This document shows positions 55,723 through 64,000 of a stretch of 64,000 nucleotides of DNA, piece after piece. The stretch's first letter is position 1, and every line of letters starts with the position of its first letter. Source of the DNA: Bacillus sp. WMMC1349 (GTDB lineage Bacteria; Bacillota; Bacilli; Bacillales; Bacillaceae); assembly GCF_013155385.1 (NCBI RefSeq), contig NZ_JABJUQ010000007.1:2152001-2216000 (forward strand), in the 5' to 3' direction. A program made the position numbers and the translations under genes. The notes under the pieces are model-generated. The model did no database searches. It saw only the letters and a list, made by a program, of their open reading frames with translations, and had not been told where the DNA came from.

Positions 55723-55884
55723 GCATCGGTGGCTCTTGGAGCGTTTGATTTGCGTAAGTTCAGTGAGAAGTACATATTAAAGGGATGGGGAAACCTCAAA
55801 AAAAGCAAGAAAGATTTTACACCTGATCCGAACGAATGGCAAATCGATCGAAAAATGTCTTGTCTTCGAGTACCGCTTTCATGA
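55723..55884 (+). pseudogene. Coding remnant of unknown origin
   Basis: Fifty-three codons without a start: SVALGAFDLRKFSEKYILKG, then KKDFTPDPNEWQIDRKMS. The LGA-x-x-LR-x-x-S pattern recurs in the fragment at 53384 (LGASGLRSIS), suggesting both derive from related toxin-associated proteins. Inactive. Confidence 0.3.
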
Positions 55885-56205
55885 TGCAGACCGAACAATG
55901 ATCGTAGGAAGTCAATCGAGCGTTTTCCGTTTTTCCTTGGTATACGTTTTTGAAAACACACAGGCATTTTTCCCTCACTTATTGATCCATAATATAGACA
56001 TTGTTTTGTAAAAAATAACCCCGCCTATAAAGACAAGGTTATAAAGACTTGCACTATTTCTCTTTACCACTTATCGCGTAGAACTAGCGACCAAATTCAT
56101 CACAATAACAACGAAAAATTCATTGGGGTGACGATAAACTATTCGTTAGAAACAGACCGGCAATTCAACGCTTAAACCATCGCCAAACCCCGATCACTGC
56201 TCCTT
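55885..56205. other. Gene-free stretch downstream of spo0A
   Basis: No supported gene. A weak stem, AACCCCGCCTAT and AAGACAAGGTTAT, at about 56016-56042 might end the remnant transcript; no clear spo0A terminator is visible. Confidence 0.3.
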
Positions 56206-57006
56206 TCAAGAAGCCTTATGCTCTAAGCGAAGCTTATCAGCAACCATCGCGATGAATTCGGAATTCGTCGGTTTTGCTTTTGTCATGCTGACTGTATAAC
56301 CGAACAGTGAGGAGATCGAATCGATATTTCCTCTGCTCCATGCGACTTCTATGGCATGGCGGATTGCCCGTTCGACGCGGCTGGCTGTTGTATTAAATTT
56401 TTTTGCAATATCAGGATAAAGTACTTTTGTGATGCTGCCGAGTAATTCAATATCGTTGTACACCATGGAAATGGCTTCCCTTAAGTATAAATATCCCTTA
56501 ATATGTGCAGGTACACCGATTTCGTGAATGATGCTTGTGATGCTGGCATCTAAGTTTTTCTTTGGTGGTTCTTGTTGCGGACGCAAAATGCTATTTTGAG
56601 TAGATGGTGCTCGGTGAACCGTATGTGAACCATTTCCGCTCACTTGACGGATATGACCGACTAAGTTTTCCATATCGAAAGGTTTAAGTATAAAGTAAGA
56701 AGCGCCTAATTCTACTGCTTTTTTCGTGACATCTTCCTGTCCGAATGCTGTTAACATGATCACGTTCGGCTGTTTTTTCAACTCCGACTTTCTCAGCCGC
56801 TCTAGCACAGCCAATCCATCAAGATGAGGCATGATAATATCAAGTACAAGGACGTCAGGTTCCTTATTCTTAAACAATGAGAGACATTCCTGACCATTAT
56901 ACGCCACGCCGAGGACTTCCATGTCAATTTGGCCCTCTATATATTCACTTAAAAGGCCGACAAGCTCCCTGTTATCATCAGCAATACACACTTTAATTTT
57001 CTCCAC
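56206..57006 (-). CDS. spo0A: Sporulation master regulator Spo0A
   Basis: Response regulator that starts sporulation and controls biofilm and competence genes. The 266-residue protein has the receiver domain ([10 protein letters not shown] with acidic residues 10-11, phosphorylated aspartate 56 in LVLDIIMPH, lysine 108 in ILKPFD) and the C-terminal DNA-binding domain (about 150-266). From about residue 150 the sequence reads like B. subtilis Spo0A, with no difference I can recall; the variable linker (about 125-150) differs. GTG start at 57006 with GGGGAGGAAG upstream, as in B. subtilis. Only the linker seems free to change. Confidence 0.98.
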   Translation of the reverse strand: MEKIKVCIADDNRELVGLLSEYIEGQIDMEVLGVAYNGQECLSLFKNKEPDVLVLDIIMPHLDGLAVLERLRKSELKKQPNVIMLTAFGQEDVTKKAVELGASYFILKPFDMENLVGHIRQVSGNGSHTVHRAPSTQNSILRPQQEPPKKNLDASITSIIHEIGVPAHIKGYLYLREAISMVYNDIELLGSITKVLYPDIAKKFNTTASRVERAIRHAIEVAWSRGNIDSISSLFGYTVSMTKAKPTNSEFIAMVADKLRLEHKAS

Positions 57007-57063
57007 GTTTCTTCCTCCCCAATGTGATGTTGATAAATTTCATCAATCTTTTTCTAATATGTT

Positions 57064-57092
57064 TAATTCGACAACACCAGTTTATTCCCTCT
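57064..57092 (-). promoter_or_regulatory. Sigma-H type promoter of spo0A with 0A box
   Basis: On the minus strand AGAGGGAATAA (57092-57082) and GTCGAATTA (57072-57064) fit the sigma-H elements. The -10 region also contains TGTCGAA (57073-57067), a Spo0A box, as expected for the autoregulated sporulation promoter. Confidence 0.6.
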
Positions 57093-57208
57093 TTTTAAAA
57101 ATGTTTTTTTCAATTATTAGTCGTTTACCACGGTTTTCTTCTTATTTTCACTGTTTTTCTTGATTTTTCGACCAATTATGAAGCTTGACAATCAACAAAT
57201 CACAAGTT

Positions 57209-57215
57209 TGTCGAA
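57209..57215 (+). promoter_or_regulatory. Spo0A box upstream of spo0A
   Basis: TGTCGAA in TTTGTCGAAAAA, a perfect 0A box, about 205 bases before spo0A and just past the spoIVB terminator. A partial second site, GGTCGAA on the other strand, lies at 57169-57175. Confidence 0.55.
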
Positions 57216-57265
57216 AAATCTTTTTCTTCTTTTATTTTACATGAGATGGATCAAAAATTAAAGGC

Positions 57266-57293
57266 GAAAACTGCCAGAGAATCCTGGCAGTTT
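57266..57293 (-). terminator. Terminator of spoIVB
   Basis: AAACTGCCAG and CTGGCAGTTT pair around a 6-base loop, followed by T residues on the minus strand; it directly follows the spoIVB stop. Confidence 0.8.
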
Positions 57294-58581
57294 AGCTTGC
57301 TTTATTATTTTTGTAAATATCAATTCCGGCTTCAGATAACATCCATTCAATATGAACACCATACCCACTAGTTGGATCATTAACAAACACATGTGTAACC
57401 GCACCGATGATCTTTCCATTTTGAATAATAGGACTGCCGCTCATTCCTTGAACAATTCCCCCTGTTTTATTTAACAACCTGGAATCGGTGATTTTCAGCA
57501 CCATTCCTTTTGTAGCCGGAAATTTCTGAGGAGTTGTGCTGACAATTTGGATATCAAATTTTTCAACCTTATCATTTTCGATAACGGTTAAAATCTTTGC
57601 TGGTCCTTCTTTTACTTCATTTGAAAACGCAATTGGAAGAGCTTTATCTTCAATGTGGTTTTTAATGGGGTGATGAAGTGTTCCAAATATTCCAAATGGG
57701 CTGTTTCTGTTAATGTCACCAATGACTTTTCTTTCAGATGCAAAACGAGCTAATTTCTCACCGGGATTTCCGCCTGTTCCTTTTTCAATTGAGGTAACAG
57801 TGGATTTTACAATTTCCCCATTCTCCACTTCAATCGGTTTTTTTGTGTCCATATCTGAAATGACATGCCCTAGTGCCCCATATTTTTTGGAGGTGGGTTC
57901 AAAAAATGTCATCGTCCCGATTCCTGCAGCAGAGTCTCTAATATATAAACCAATTCGATATTTTTTTTCGGTTTGGTCCTTTTTTGGGGTCAGTTTTGTT
58001 TCAATTTTTTGACGATCTCTTTTGACGGAAAGATGAAGCGTTTCTCCTGTTTTCCCTGCTTTTTGAATAAACGGGGTGATATCGTTCATTTTTTCAATTT
58101 TCTTCTCATTTATTTTGGTAATGATATCACCAGTCATAATTCCGGCTTCTTCACCAGGTGATTTTTTTCCGTCTTTCGTATTAATCTGATGAAAACCTAC
58201 AACTAAAACCCCTACAGAATGCAACTTTACACCAATTGACTCCCCGCCTGGTATCACTTTTAAATCAGAGAGAACGTTTACTTTTGTTTTTTTAACTGGA
58301 AAACCGGCAACATTATAAACCAATTCTCCTGACCCTGTCTTTTCCCCATTTAGTTTCACATTATGGTGATTCTTTTTTAACGTAAACGCTTCTGATGATG
58401 CATTCTTTTCTTTTTGGGTCTTAACAGGTAAACTGGTGTTAATGACCCGTGAGTCGGTTTCAAAAATGTTCATATGCTTTGGTATTACAATGTATTCTTT
58501 AACAGGTTTGTAAAACCCCACACTTATTAAAGAAACAAGGAGAATTAAACCTACTGCTTTTCTGATTTTTTCAACATCCAC
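57292..58581 (-). CDS. spoIVB: SpoIVB sporulation serine protease
   Basis: Made in the forespore, secreted to the intermembrane space, it cleaves SpoIVFA and so triggers sigma-K activation in the mother cell. The 429-residue protein has an N-terminal anchor (about 5-25), a PDZ domain (about 120-200, [21 protein letters not shown]) and an S55 protease domain with catalytic histidine in [12 protein letters not shown] and serine in [16 protein letters not shown]. The GTG start at 58581 follows GAGGAG; the longer reading to 58614 lacks a ribosome site. Close to B. subtilis throughout. Confidence 0.95.
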   Translation of the reverse strand: MDVEKIRKAVGLILLVSLISVGFYKPVKEYIVIPKHMNIFETDSRVINTSLPVKTQKEKNASSEAFTLKKNHHNVKLNGEKTGSGELVYNVAGFPVKKTKVNVLSDLKVIPGGESIGVKLHSVGVLVVGFHQINTKDGKKSPGEEAGIMTGDIITKINEKKIEKMNDITPFIQKAGKTGETLHLSVKRDRQKIETKLTPKKDQTEKKYRIGLYIRDSAAGIGTMTFFEPTSKKYGALGHVISDMDTKKPIEVENGEIVKSTVTSIEKGTGGNPGEKLARFASERKVIGDINRNSPFGIFGTLHHPIKNHIEDKALPIAFSNEVKEGPAKILTVIENDKVEKFDIQIVSTTPQKFPATKGMVLKITDSRLLNKTGGIVQGMSGSPIIQNGKIIGAVTHVFVNDPTSGYGVHIEWMLSEAGIDIYKNNKAS

Positions 58582-58715
58582 CTTTTCACTCTCCTCGCAC
58601 CTAACCCATACCATAATGATTCGCTACATCATTACTTTTGCCTTTCAGAGAGTGATTTATAACTTTGATCGAGAGAAAAACATTGGATAAAAAGATAAAG
58701 AATATAAAAAAGCGG

Positions 58716-58891
58716 GGGTGTCCTGAAAGTAGTAGGATGAATCAAGATGGGTAATGCCTGCTTACCACGGGCGATCCGCGAGCCTCTTCTGAGCTTGTTC
58801 CTTGCTCGTGCGAGGGCTCGCCTGACTCGCTGTTCCTGGAGGAGACGCGCAATTCCCTCTGATTTATGTTGAAAGGACTTTTTAAACAGCT
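58716..58891 (+). repeat. Dispersed palindromic repeat, copy 5 (long)
   Basis: About 176 bases: GGGTGTCCTGAAAGT, AGGATGAATCAAGATGGG, CGGGCGATCCGCGAGCCTC, GTGCGAGGGCTCGC, CTGGAGGAGACGCG, CAATTCCCTCTGATT, and GGACTTTTTAAACAGCT. The right end touches the recN stop codon at 58891-58893. Confidence 0.85.
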
Positions 58892-60621
58892 TACCCACTA
58901 TTTTTAACAAGAGTGGCTTGACTTAAAAGTTCTTTTGCATGGCGTTTTGTCAAGTCAGTGACTTCTACACCGGCAATCATCCGACCGATTTCTGAAATTT
59001 TTTCCTGTTTTGACAAAGGATTAATACTCGTCATCGTCCTGCCGCTTTTAGATTGCTTTGTTATCAAAAGATGTGTATCAGCCATGGCAGCTACTTGTGG
59101 CAAATGGGTAATACATAAAACTTGAGAACCTGTTGAGACTCGGTGAATCTTTTCGGCAATGGCCTGCGCAACTCTTCCGCTGACTCCTGTGTCAACTTCA
59201 TCAAAAATTATGGATGTAACATCTTGTTGTGTGGAGAAAATACTTTTAATCGCCAGCATAATTCTTGACAATTCGCCACCTGAAGCAACTTTTGCCAAAG
59301 ATTTGAGCGGTTCCCCTGGATTTGTTGAAATGAGAAAACGAGCGACATCTATCCCTTTTTTTGTAAGCTGAACAGGTGTACCGTTGATAACAGGTACACT
59401 GTCTCGAGAGTCCGTTGTTTTGATGTGAAAGCTAGTGTCAAATTTCGCCTTTTCCATATAAAGTTCTTTTAATTCTTGTTGAACATGAAAAGAAAGTTTT
59501 TCAGCCCAAGATTTACGGATTTTTGAGACATTTTTTGCTTCTATACAGAGATCTTTTATCACAGAATCCAACTCGATCTTCAACTTTTCCAAGTGGCTAT
59601 CCCGATTTTGAATCCGTTCAATTTCTTCTTCTATTTTAGAGGAATAGGTAAAAATATCTTCGACAGTAGCACCGTACTTTCGCTTCAGCTGCTTGATTTC
59701 ATCCAAACGCATTTCAATCATGTTAAGCCGCTCGGGATCATATTCCAATTCATCTAGCTTGTTTCGAATTTGAAAGGTGGAGTCTTCTAACATATAGTAC
59801 GCATTGGTGACAGACTCAGAAATTTTTTTTAGTTCTTCATGAATATCGGAAACACTTTCCAATTCACTTGCTGCCATGCCTACCCAATCCAGTCCTGCCT
59901 GCTCATTACGAAGTGCATGATAAGCATTTTGCAAGGCTTCAAATATGTTTTCAAAGTTCGCGATTTGTTGTCGTTCTTCCTCTAAACGTTCGTCCTCTTT
60001 TGGCTCAAGGTTTGCTGATTCAATCTCACCAAGCTGGAATTGAATTAAATCAAGACGATGAGCCATGTCTTGTTCACTTTCAGAGAGCTGATGAACCTTC
60101 TTCAGCACGTTCAAGTAGCGATCATATACTTCTTGATAGGCTTTCAAAGCTTTATCAATTTCTTCCCCAGCATAACGGTCCAAGAGCTCAAGATGATGAT
60201 CTTCTGTCATTAAAAGCTGATGATCATGTTGACCGTGAATATCCAATAAAAGCCTTCCGATTTCTCTTAATGTTGCAATTGTGACAAGTTTTCCGTTTAC
60301 ACGGCAAATGCTTTTGCCATTTGCATTGATGTCTCTTCTCAAAATGATCATTTCATCTGAAGCCTCTATTCCTTGTTCAGAACATAGCTCTAAGGCAGGA
60401 TGATTACCATCAAGCAAAAAAAGCCCTTCTAATTCAGCTCTTTTTTCACCATATCTGACATATTCAGAAGATCCCCTTCCTCCAATAAGCAAAGAGATCG
60501 CATCAATGATAATTGATTTTCCAGCACCGGTTTCTCCTGTTAATACGGTCAGTCCTTTTTCAAAAGAAACGGTTAGTTTTTCAATAATGGCAAAGTTCTT
60601 AATTGATAATTCAGCTAACAA
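58891..60621 (-). CDS. recN: DNA repair protein RecN
   Basis: SMC-like ATPase acting early at double-strand breaks. The 576-residue protein has Walker A LTGETGAGKSIIIDA near residue 30, a long coiled coil (about 150-380), the signature KVASGGELSRIMLAIKSIF near 435 and Walker B SIIFDEVDTGVSG near 465. The TTG start at 60621 (MLAELSIKNFAII) gives the family N-terminus and length and is well spaced from AGAGGTG; GTG 60633 is too close to that site. Its stop borders a palindromic repeat. Confidence 0.95.
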   Translation of the reverse strand: MLAELSIKNFAIIEKLTVSFEKGLTVLTGETGAGKSIIIDAISLLIGGRGSSEYVRYGEKRAELEGLFLLDGNHPALELCSEQGIEASDEMIILRRDINANGKSICRVNGKLVTIATLREIGRLLLDIHGQHDHQLLMTEDHHLELLDRYAGEEIDKALKAYQEVYDRYLNVLKKVHQLSESEQDMAHRLDLIQFQLGEIESANLEPKEDERLEEERQQIANFENIFEALQNAYHALRNEQAGLDWVGMAASELESVSDIHEELKKISESVTNAYYMLEDSTFQIRNKLDELEYDPERLNMIEMRLDEIKQLKRKYGATVEDIFTYSSKIEEEIERIQNRDSHLEKLKIELDSVIKDLCIEAKNVSKIRKSWAEKLSFHVQQELKELYMEKAKFDTSFHIKTTDSRDSVPVINGTPVQLTKKGIDVARFLISTNPGEPLKSLAKVASGGELSRIMLAIKSIFSTQQDVTSIIFDEVDTGVSGRVAQAIAEKIHRVSTGSQVLCITHLPQVAAMADTHLLITKQSKSGRTMTSINPLSKQEKISEIGRMIAGVEVTDLTKRHAKELLSQATLVKNSG

Positions 60622-60648
60622 GCAATATGACACCTCTTTTTCTAAACA

Positions 60649-61098
60649 TTATAAGAGATCCAAAATTTTCTTTTGCACTACCGCTGTATCTTCTTGCTTT
60701 TGGCAAATAATTAAAATGGTATCATCGCCACAGATGGTACCTATGATCTCTTTCCAATCTAAATTGTCCATCAACGCTCCGATTGCCATAGCATTTCCTG
60801 GCATTGTTTTTAAAATAATCATATGGCTGGCTGAATCAATTTTAACAAATGCATCCATTAATGCTCTTTTCAGTTTGGAAAGCGGGTTAAATCGCTGATC
60901 TGCAGGAAGACTATATTTGTATGAGCCGCTGTTTGTCGGAACTTTTACTAAATGAAGCTCCTTAATATCACGTGAAACTGTCGCCTGTGTTACATTATAG
61001 CCGGCTTCTTTTAAAATATCGACGAGTTCATCCTGGGTCTCGATTTCATAAGCAGTTATAATTTCCCTGATTTTTATATGCCTTTGTCCTTTGTTCAT
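60649..61098 (-). CDS. ahrC: Arginine repressor/activator AhrC (ArgR)
   Basis: Hexameric arginine-dependent regulator of arginine synthesis and breakdown. The 149-residue protein has an N-terminal winged helix ([16 protein letters not shown] and [20 protein letters not shown] near 30-55) and the C-terminal arginine-binding domain with [15 protein letters not shown] near 118. ATG 61098, with GAGGTG upstream. A candidate target lies upstream of artP in this window. Confidence 0.95.
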   Translation of the reverse strand: MNKGQRHIKIREIITAYEIETQDELVDILKEAGYNVTQATVSRDIKELHLVKVPTNSGSYKYSLPADQRFNPLSKLKRALMDAFVKIDSASHMIILKTMPGNAMAIGALMDNLDWKEIIGTICGDDTILIICQKQEDTAVVQKKILDLL

Positions 61099-61204
61099 TT
61101 TGCACCTCTGTCTATACAGATTTCGTGTATGTTTATACAGTTATGTTATATGATTTTGACGAAAAAGTACACGCATATAGTAAAAAAGGAATAATAGCCG
61201 GCTA

Positions 61205-62050
61205 TCATTCCTTTTCATCCGATTTCTTTGCTTTTAATGTTCTATGGGCTTCTTCAACAATTTGACTGATTTTATCCTCTGTTATCGGTGAACCAGATTG
61301 ATCTTTTCCACTCCATCTTAAATGAAGCAGAAATTCGATATTTCCGTCACCGCCTGTAATCGGAGAAAACGATGCATCTTGACAATGATACCCTTGTTTT
61401 GCGGCAAATTGGTTGATATCGTTCAAAACATGACGATGAACGATAGGATCGCGAACAATTCCTTTTTTTCCGACCAACTCACGTCCGGCTTCAAATTGAG
61501 GTTTAACGAGCACAACGCAATCACTGCCTGGTACTAAGAGCTTTTTAAGCACTGGCAATATCATTTTTAACGAAATAAATGATACATCAATCGTTGCAAA
61601 CTCTGGCATTCCCTCTGTGAAATCAGCGGGGGTGCAGTAGCGGAAATTAGTGCGTTCCATGACGATGACGCGTTCATCTTGGCGCAACTTCCAAGCAAGC
61701 TGATTATAGCCTACATCAACCGCATAAGAACGGGCAGCCCCATTTTGCAGAGCACAGTCTGTAAAACCACCGGTTGATGAGCCAATATCAATCATCAATT
61801 TTCCCTGAAGTGAAAGCTGAAACTCTTTTAATGCCTTTTCAAGCTTCAATCCGCCCCTACTGACATATTTTAATTGGTTTCCTTTAATGGTCAACGGGAT
61901 TAAGCGGTCGACCTTCTCTCCCGGCTTGTCTAACCGGTTTTCATTTGTATAAACAATCCCAGCCATAATGGCTCTTTTTGCTTTTTCTCTTGTCTCAATT
62001 AATCCTCTTTCTACTAGTAATACATCGAGCCGTTCTTTTTTCACTGTCAT
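61205..62050 (-). CDS. yqxC: TlyA-family rRNA methyltransferase (YqxC)
   Basis: Predicted 2'-O-methyltransferase of rRNA, TlyA family (also described as haemolysin-like). The 281-residue protein has an N-terminal S4 RNA-binding domain ([20 protein letters not shown]) and a Rossmann methyltransferase domain with [18 protein letters not shown] near residue 94 and [17 protein letters not shown] near 180. Its start overlaps the dxs stop by 4 bases (ATGA). Confidence 0.93.
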   Translation of the reverse strand: MTVKKERLDVLLVERGLIETREKAKRAIMAGIVYTNENRLDKPGEKVDRLIPLTIKGNQLKYVSRGGLKLEKALKEFQLSLQGKLMIDIGSSTGGFTDCALQNGAARSYAVDVGYNQLAWKLRQDERVIVMERTNFRYCTPADFTEGMPEFATIDVSFISLKMILPVLKKLLVPGSDCVVLVKPQFEAGRELVGKKGIVRDPIVHRHVLNDINQFAAKQGYHCQDASFSPITGGDGNIEFLLHLRWSGKDQSGSPITEDKISQIVEEAHRTLKAKKSDEKE

Positions 62051-63948
62051 GATCCAATTCCTTTATGAGTCTTTACTGGTGTTAACATTCTTATGCGTTT
62101 GATTACATTCTCTTTTGTTAGACCGATTTCTTCAAGAAGGCATGTAACACTGCCGTGTTCAATAAATCGATCAGGGATTCCCATCCGGTCAATCATTGGG
62201 CTATAGGACTGGTGATCATGAGCAAACTCAAGAATTGCGCTCCCAAATCCTCCTTGTAGTACAGCCTCTTCAATCGTTAAAATGGGCAGACCTTCGTTCA
62301 GGATACTTTGCAACATCTCTTCATCAAATGGTTTGATAAAACGAGCATTTACTACCCTGACCGAGCGTCCTTCTTTTTGAAGCTCTTCAGCCGCACTAAG
62401 CGCCATTGGAATGGTTGTGCCAAACGTCAAGATAACTGCATCTGTACCAGATTTCAAAACCTCCCATGTTCCAATTGGAATGGTTTTTAAATCTTTATCC
62501 AGCCTAACACCTAGTCCGTTTCCTCGTGGAAAACGCATAGCGATTGGACCATCGTCATAGTGTATTGCCGTATTGACCATGTGTTGACCTTCATTTTCAT
62601 CTTTAGGCATCATGAATACCAAATTCGGAATATGTCGCAAAAAAGCAATATCAAATACACCTTGATGTGTTTCACCATCAGCTCCGACAAGACCTGCTCG
62701 ATCAATCCCGATAAAAACGTTTAAATTTTGCCGGCAAATATCATGAACAACTTGATCGTATGCACGTTGCAAAAATGTTGAATAAATGGCAAGAAACGGT
62801 TTCATGTTTTGTGTTGCAAGACCGGCCGCCATCGTAGCAGCATGCTGTTCTGCAATCCCGACATCAATCATTCGATCCGGAAATTCTCTCGCGAACCCTT
62901 CAAGTTTTGAACCGACAGGCATGGCCGGGGTAATTGCCACGATTCGTTTGTCTTCACGAGCCAGCCGACGAACGGTTTCACTCACAAGTGCACTCCAAGA
63001 CGGAGCAGCTGCCGTTGGTTTCACGAAATCTCCTGTATCGATCTTATAAGGACCTGTACCATGCCATGTTCCAATTTTATCGGATTCCGCAGGCTTGTAG
63101 CCCTTTCCTTTTTTCGTAATGACATGAAGAAGAACAGGACCTTTCGTTTTTTTGGCGTACTGCATATTTTCAAACAGCTCTTCATAGGAATGACCGTCTA
63201 CAGGCCCTAAATATGTGAAGCCGAGTTCTTCAAAGAACATACCTGATACTAAAAGATATTTCAAACTGTCTTTAATACGTTCTGCTGTGGCTGCAAGTTT
63301 CCCACCTACAGCTGGTATTCGTTTGAAAAGATATTCGAGCTCGTCTTTCACCCATTGGTATTTTCCTGCTGTACGCAATCTTCCAAGCATGGTATGAATT
63401 GCACCAACATTTGGAGCGATACTCATTTCATTGTCATTTAAAATGACGATCATATCTTTTTGTTCATGACCGATGTGATTTAATGCTTCCAGTGCCATAC
63501 CGCCAGTAAGTGCGCCATCACCAATGATTGGTATAATATACTCGTTTGTCCCTTTTAAATCTCTTGCAACTGCCATTCCCATTGCTCCGGAAAGCGAAGT
63601 CGAGCTATGCCCCGTTTCCCAAATATCGTGTTCGCTTTCATTCCGCTTCGGAAATCCGCACAATCCCTTATGCTGACGGAGTGTCTCAAAATCTTTGCCG
63701 CGGCCTGTCAAGAGCTTGTGCACATATGATTGATGACCGACATCCCACAAAAGTTTATCCTTCGGACTATTAAATTCTTTATGCAGTGCAATGGTAAGCT
63801 CAACCACACCGAGGTTAGGTCCGATATGCCCTCCTGATTTAGAAAGCGTTTCAACTAGAAAATGGCGAATCTCAGCACTCAAGCTTCTCAGTTCTTGATT
63901 TGAAAGGTTTTTTAAAAAGGTTGGGTCTTTTATAGATAATAGATCCAA
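62047..63948 (-). CDS. dxs: 1-deoxy-D-xylulose-5-phosphate synthase
   Basis: First enzyme of the non-mevalonate isoprenoid pathway, joining pyruvate and glyceraldehyde 3-phosphate. The 633-residue protein has [17 protein letters not shown] near residue 68, the thiamine diphosphate motif [18 protein letters not shown] near 145 and the glutamate in [17 protein letters not shown] near 360. The TTG at 63948 gives exactly the B. subtilis length and N-terminus (MDLLSIKD); TTG 63957 is too close to the GTGAG site. It overlaps yqxC by 4 bases, in one operon. Confidence 0.95.
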   Translation of the reverse strand: MDLLSIKDPTFLKNLSNQELRSLSAEIRHFLVETLSKSGGHIGPNLGVVELTIALHKEFNSPKDKLLWDVGHQSYVHKLLTGRGKDFETLRQHKGLCGFPKRNESEHDIWETGHSSTSLSGAMGMAVARDLKGTNEYIIPIIGDGALTGGMALEALNHIGHEQKDMIVILNDNEMSIAPNVGAIHTMLGRLRTAGKYQWVKDELEYLFKRIPAVGGKLAATAERIKDSLKYLLVSGMFFEELGFTYLGPVDGHSYEELFENMQYAKKTKGPVLLHVITKKGKGYKPAESDKIGTWHGTGPYKIDTGDFVKPTAAAPSWSALVSETVRRLAREDKRIVAITPAMPVGSKLEGFAREFPDRMIDVGIAEQHAATMAAGLATQNMKPFLAIYSTFLQRAYDQVVHDICRQNLNVFIGIDRAGLVGADGETHQGVFDIAFLRHIPNLVFMMPKDENEGQHMVNTAIHYDDGPIAMRFPRGNGLGVRLDKDLKTIPIGTWEVLKSGTDAVILTFGTTIPMALSAAEELQKEGRSVRVVNARFIKPFDEEMLQSILNEGLPILTIEEAVLQGGFGSAILEFAHDHQSYSPMIDRMGIPDRFIEHGSVTCLLEEIGLTKENVIKRIRMLTPVKTHKGIGS

Positions 63949-63953
63949 TTGGA

Positions 63954-64000
63954 TCAACTCACTTTCAGCATGATTTCTGCAAGTATGCGCTTTGCTAAAG
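63954..64000 (-). CDS. Possible 3' end of the gene upstream of dxs
   Basis: The last 15 codons at the window edge read [14 protein letters not shown] then TGA (63956-63954), just upstream of dxs. In B. subtilis ispA (farnesyl diphosphate synthase) stands here; the few residues do not clearly match its end, so identity is open. Confidence 0.3.
   Translation of the reverse strand, partial: LAKRILAEIMLKVS

Noticed and set aside
55719-55967. 82-codon minus-strand frame near spo0A
   Set aside because: Complement of the plus-strand remnant at 55723; no start signals.
1-64000. CRISPR arrays, tRNA or rRNA genes, prophage
   Set aside because: No regular direct-repeat and spacer pattern, no tRNA-like cloverleaf noticed by eye, and no phage structural genes. 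A tRNA scan would be the decisive check.

Overview
The window looks like a chromosomal segment of a Bacillus of the subtilis/pumilus type. The base composition is low in GC by eye. Gene content and order follow the B. subtilis yqj-yqi-spo0A region: proI, yqjN, namA, yqjL, rnz, zwf, gndA, polYB, mifM-yidC2, yqjE, yqjA, artMQP, brxB, bmrU, the bkd operon, yqzF, yqiK, spo0A, spoIVB, recN, ahrC, yqxC and dxs. Spo0A and SpoIVB are close to the B. subtilis proteins as I remember them. The species cannot be fixed from the sequence alone, and all homology statements are from memory of the families.

Layout. 0-8.3 kb: a frameshifted membrane protein gene, proline synthesis, an M20 peptidase, old yellow enzyme, a hydrolase, a zinc-independent ribosomal protein L33 under a Zur-type operator, RNase Z and glucose-6-phosphate dehydrogenase. 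8.3-19.3 kb: accessory block splitting zwf from gndA, with a TRAP-TAXI transporter, a beta-glucoside PTS operon of gmuBACDR type with its own regulator, an unknown gene and alkaline phosphatase. 19.3-23.4 kb: gndA, DNA polymerase IV, and the nascent-chain sensor MifM ahead of YidC2. 23.4-26.5 kb: AT-rich insertion carrying a 29-residue peptide gene, an HExxH protein and a divergent MFS exporter (a candidate RiPP system), plus an IS4-type remnant. 26.5-33.4 kb: peptidase, Prli42, MFS exporter, YqjA, arginine-type ABC transporter. 33.4-35.1 kb: a palindromic repeat and a decayed IS1182-like element. 35.1-47.9 kb: bacilliredoxin, lipid kinase, and the complete sigma-54-dependent branched-chain keto acid operon with BkdR. 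47.9-56.2 kb: a graveyard of small immunity-like genes, toxin-like fragments, a truncated glycosyltransferase, an intact IS3-family element and a frameshifted membrane gene. 56.2-64 kb: spo0A, spoIVB, recN, ahrC, yqxC, dxs.

How the parts work together. zwf and gndA supply the oxidative pentose phosphate pathway. ptb-bcd-buk-lpdV-bkdAA-bkdAB-bkdB turns branched-chain amino acids into acyl-CoAs for branched fatty acid synthesis and ATP. The arginine-type transporter has an ArgR-box-like site and the likely regulator gene (ahrC) lies in the same window. A dispersed 100-180 bp palindromic repeat occurs at least five times, and one of its ends matches the end of the IS1182-like element.

The most interesting items are the 29-residue peptide/HExxH/MFS cassette, the repeat family with its proposed IS1182 parent, the decayed toxin-immunity region, and several regulatory sites readable directly in the DNA: a Zur box, a sigma-54 promoter with phased TGCAT repeats, a 26-bp palindromic operator, and the MifM arrest motif with its anti-Shine-Dalgarno sequence.
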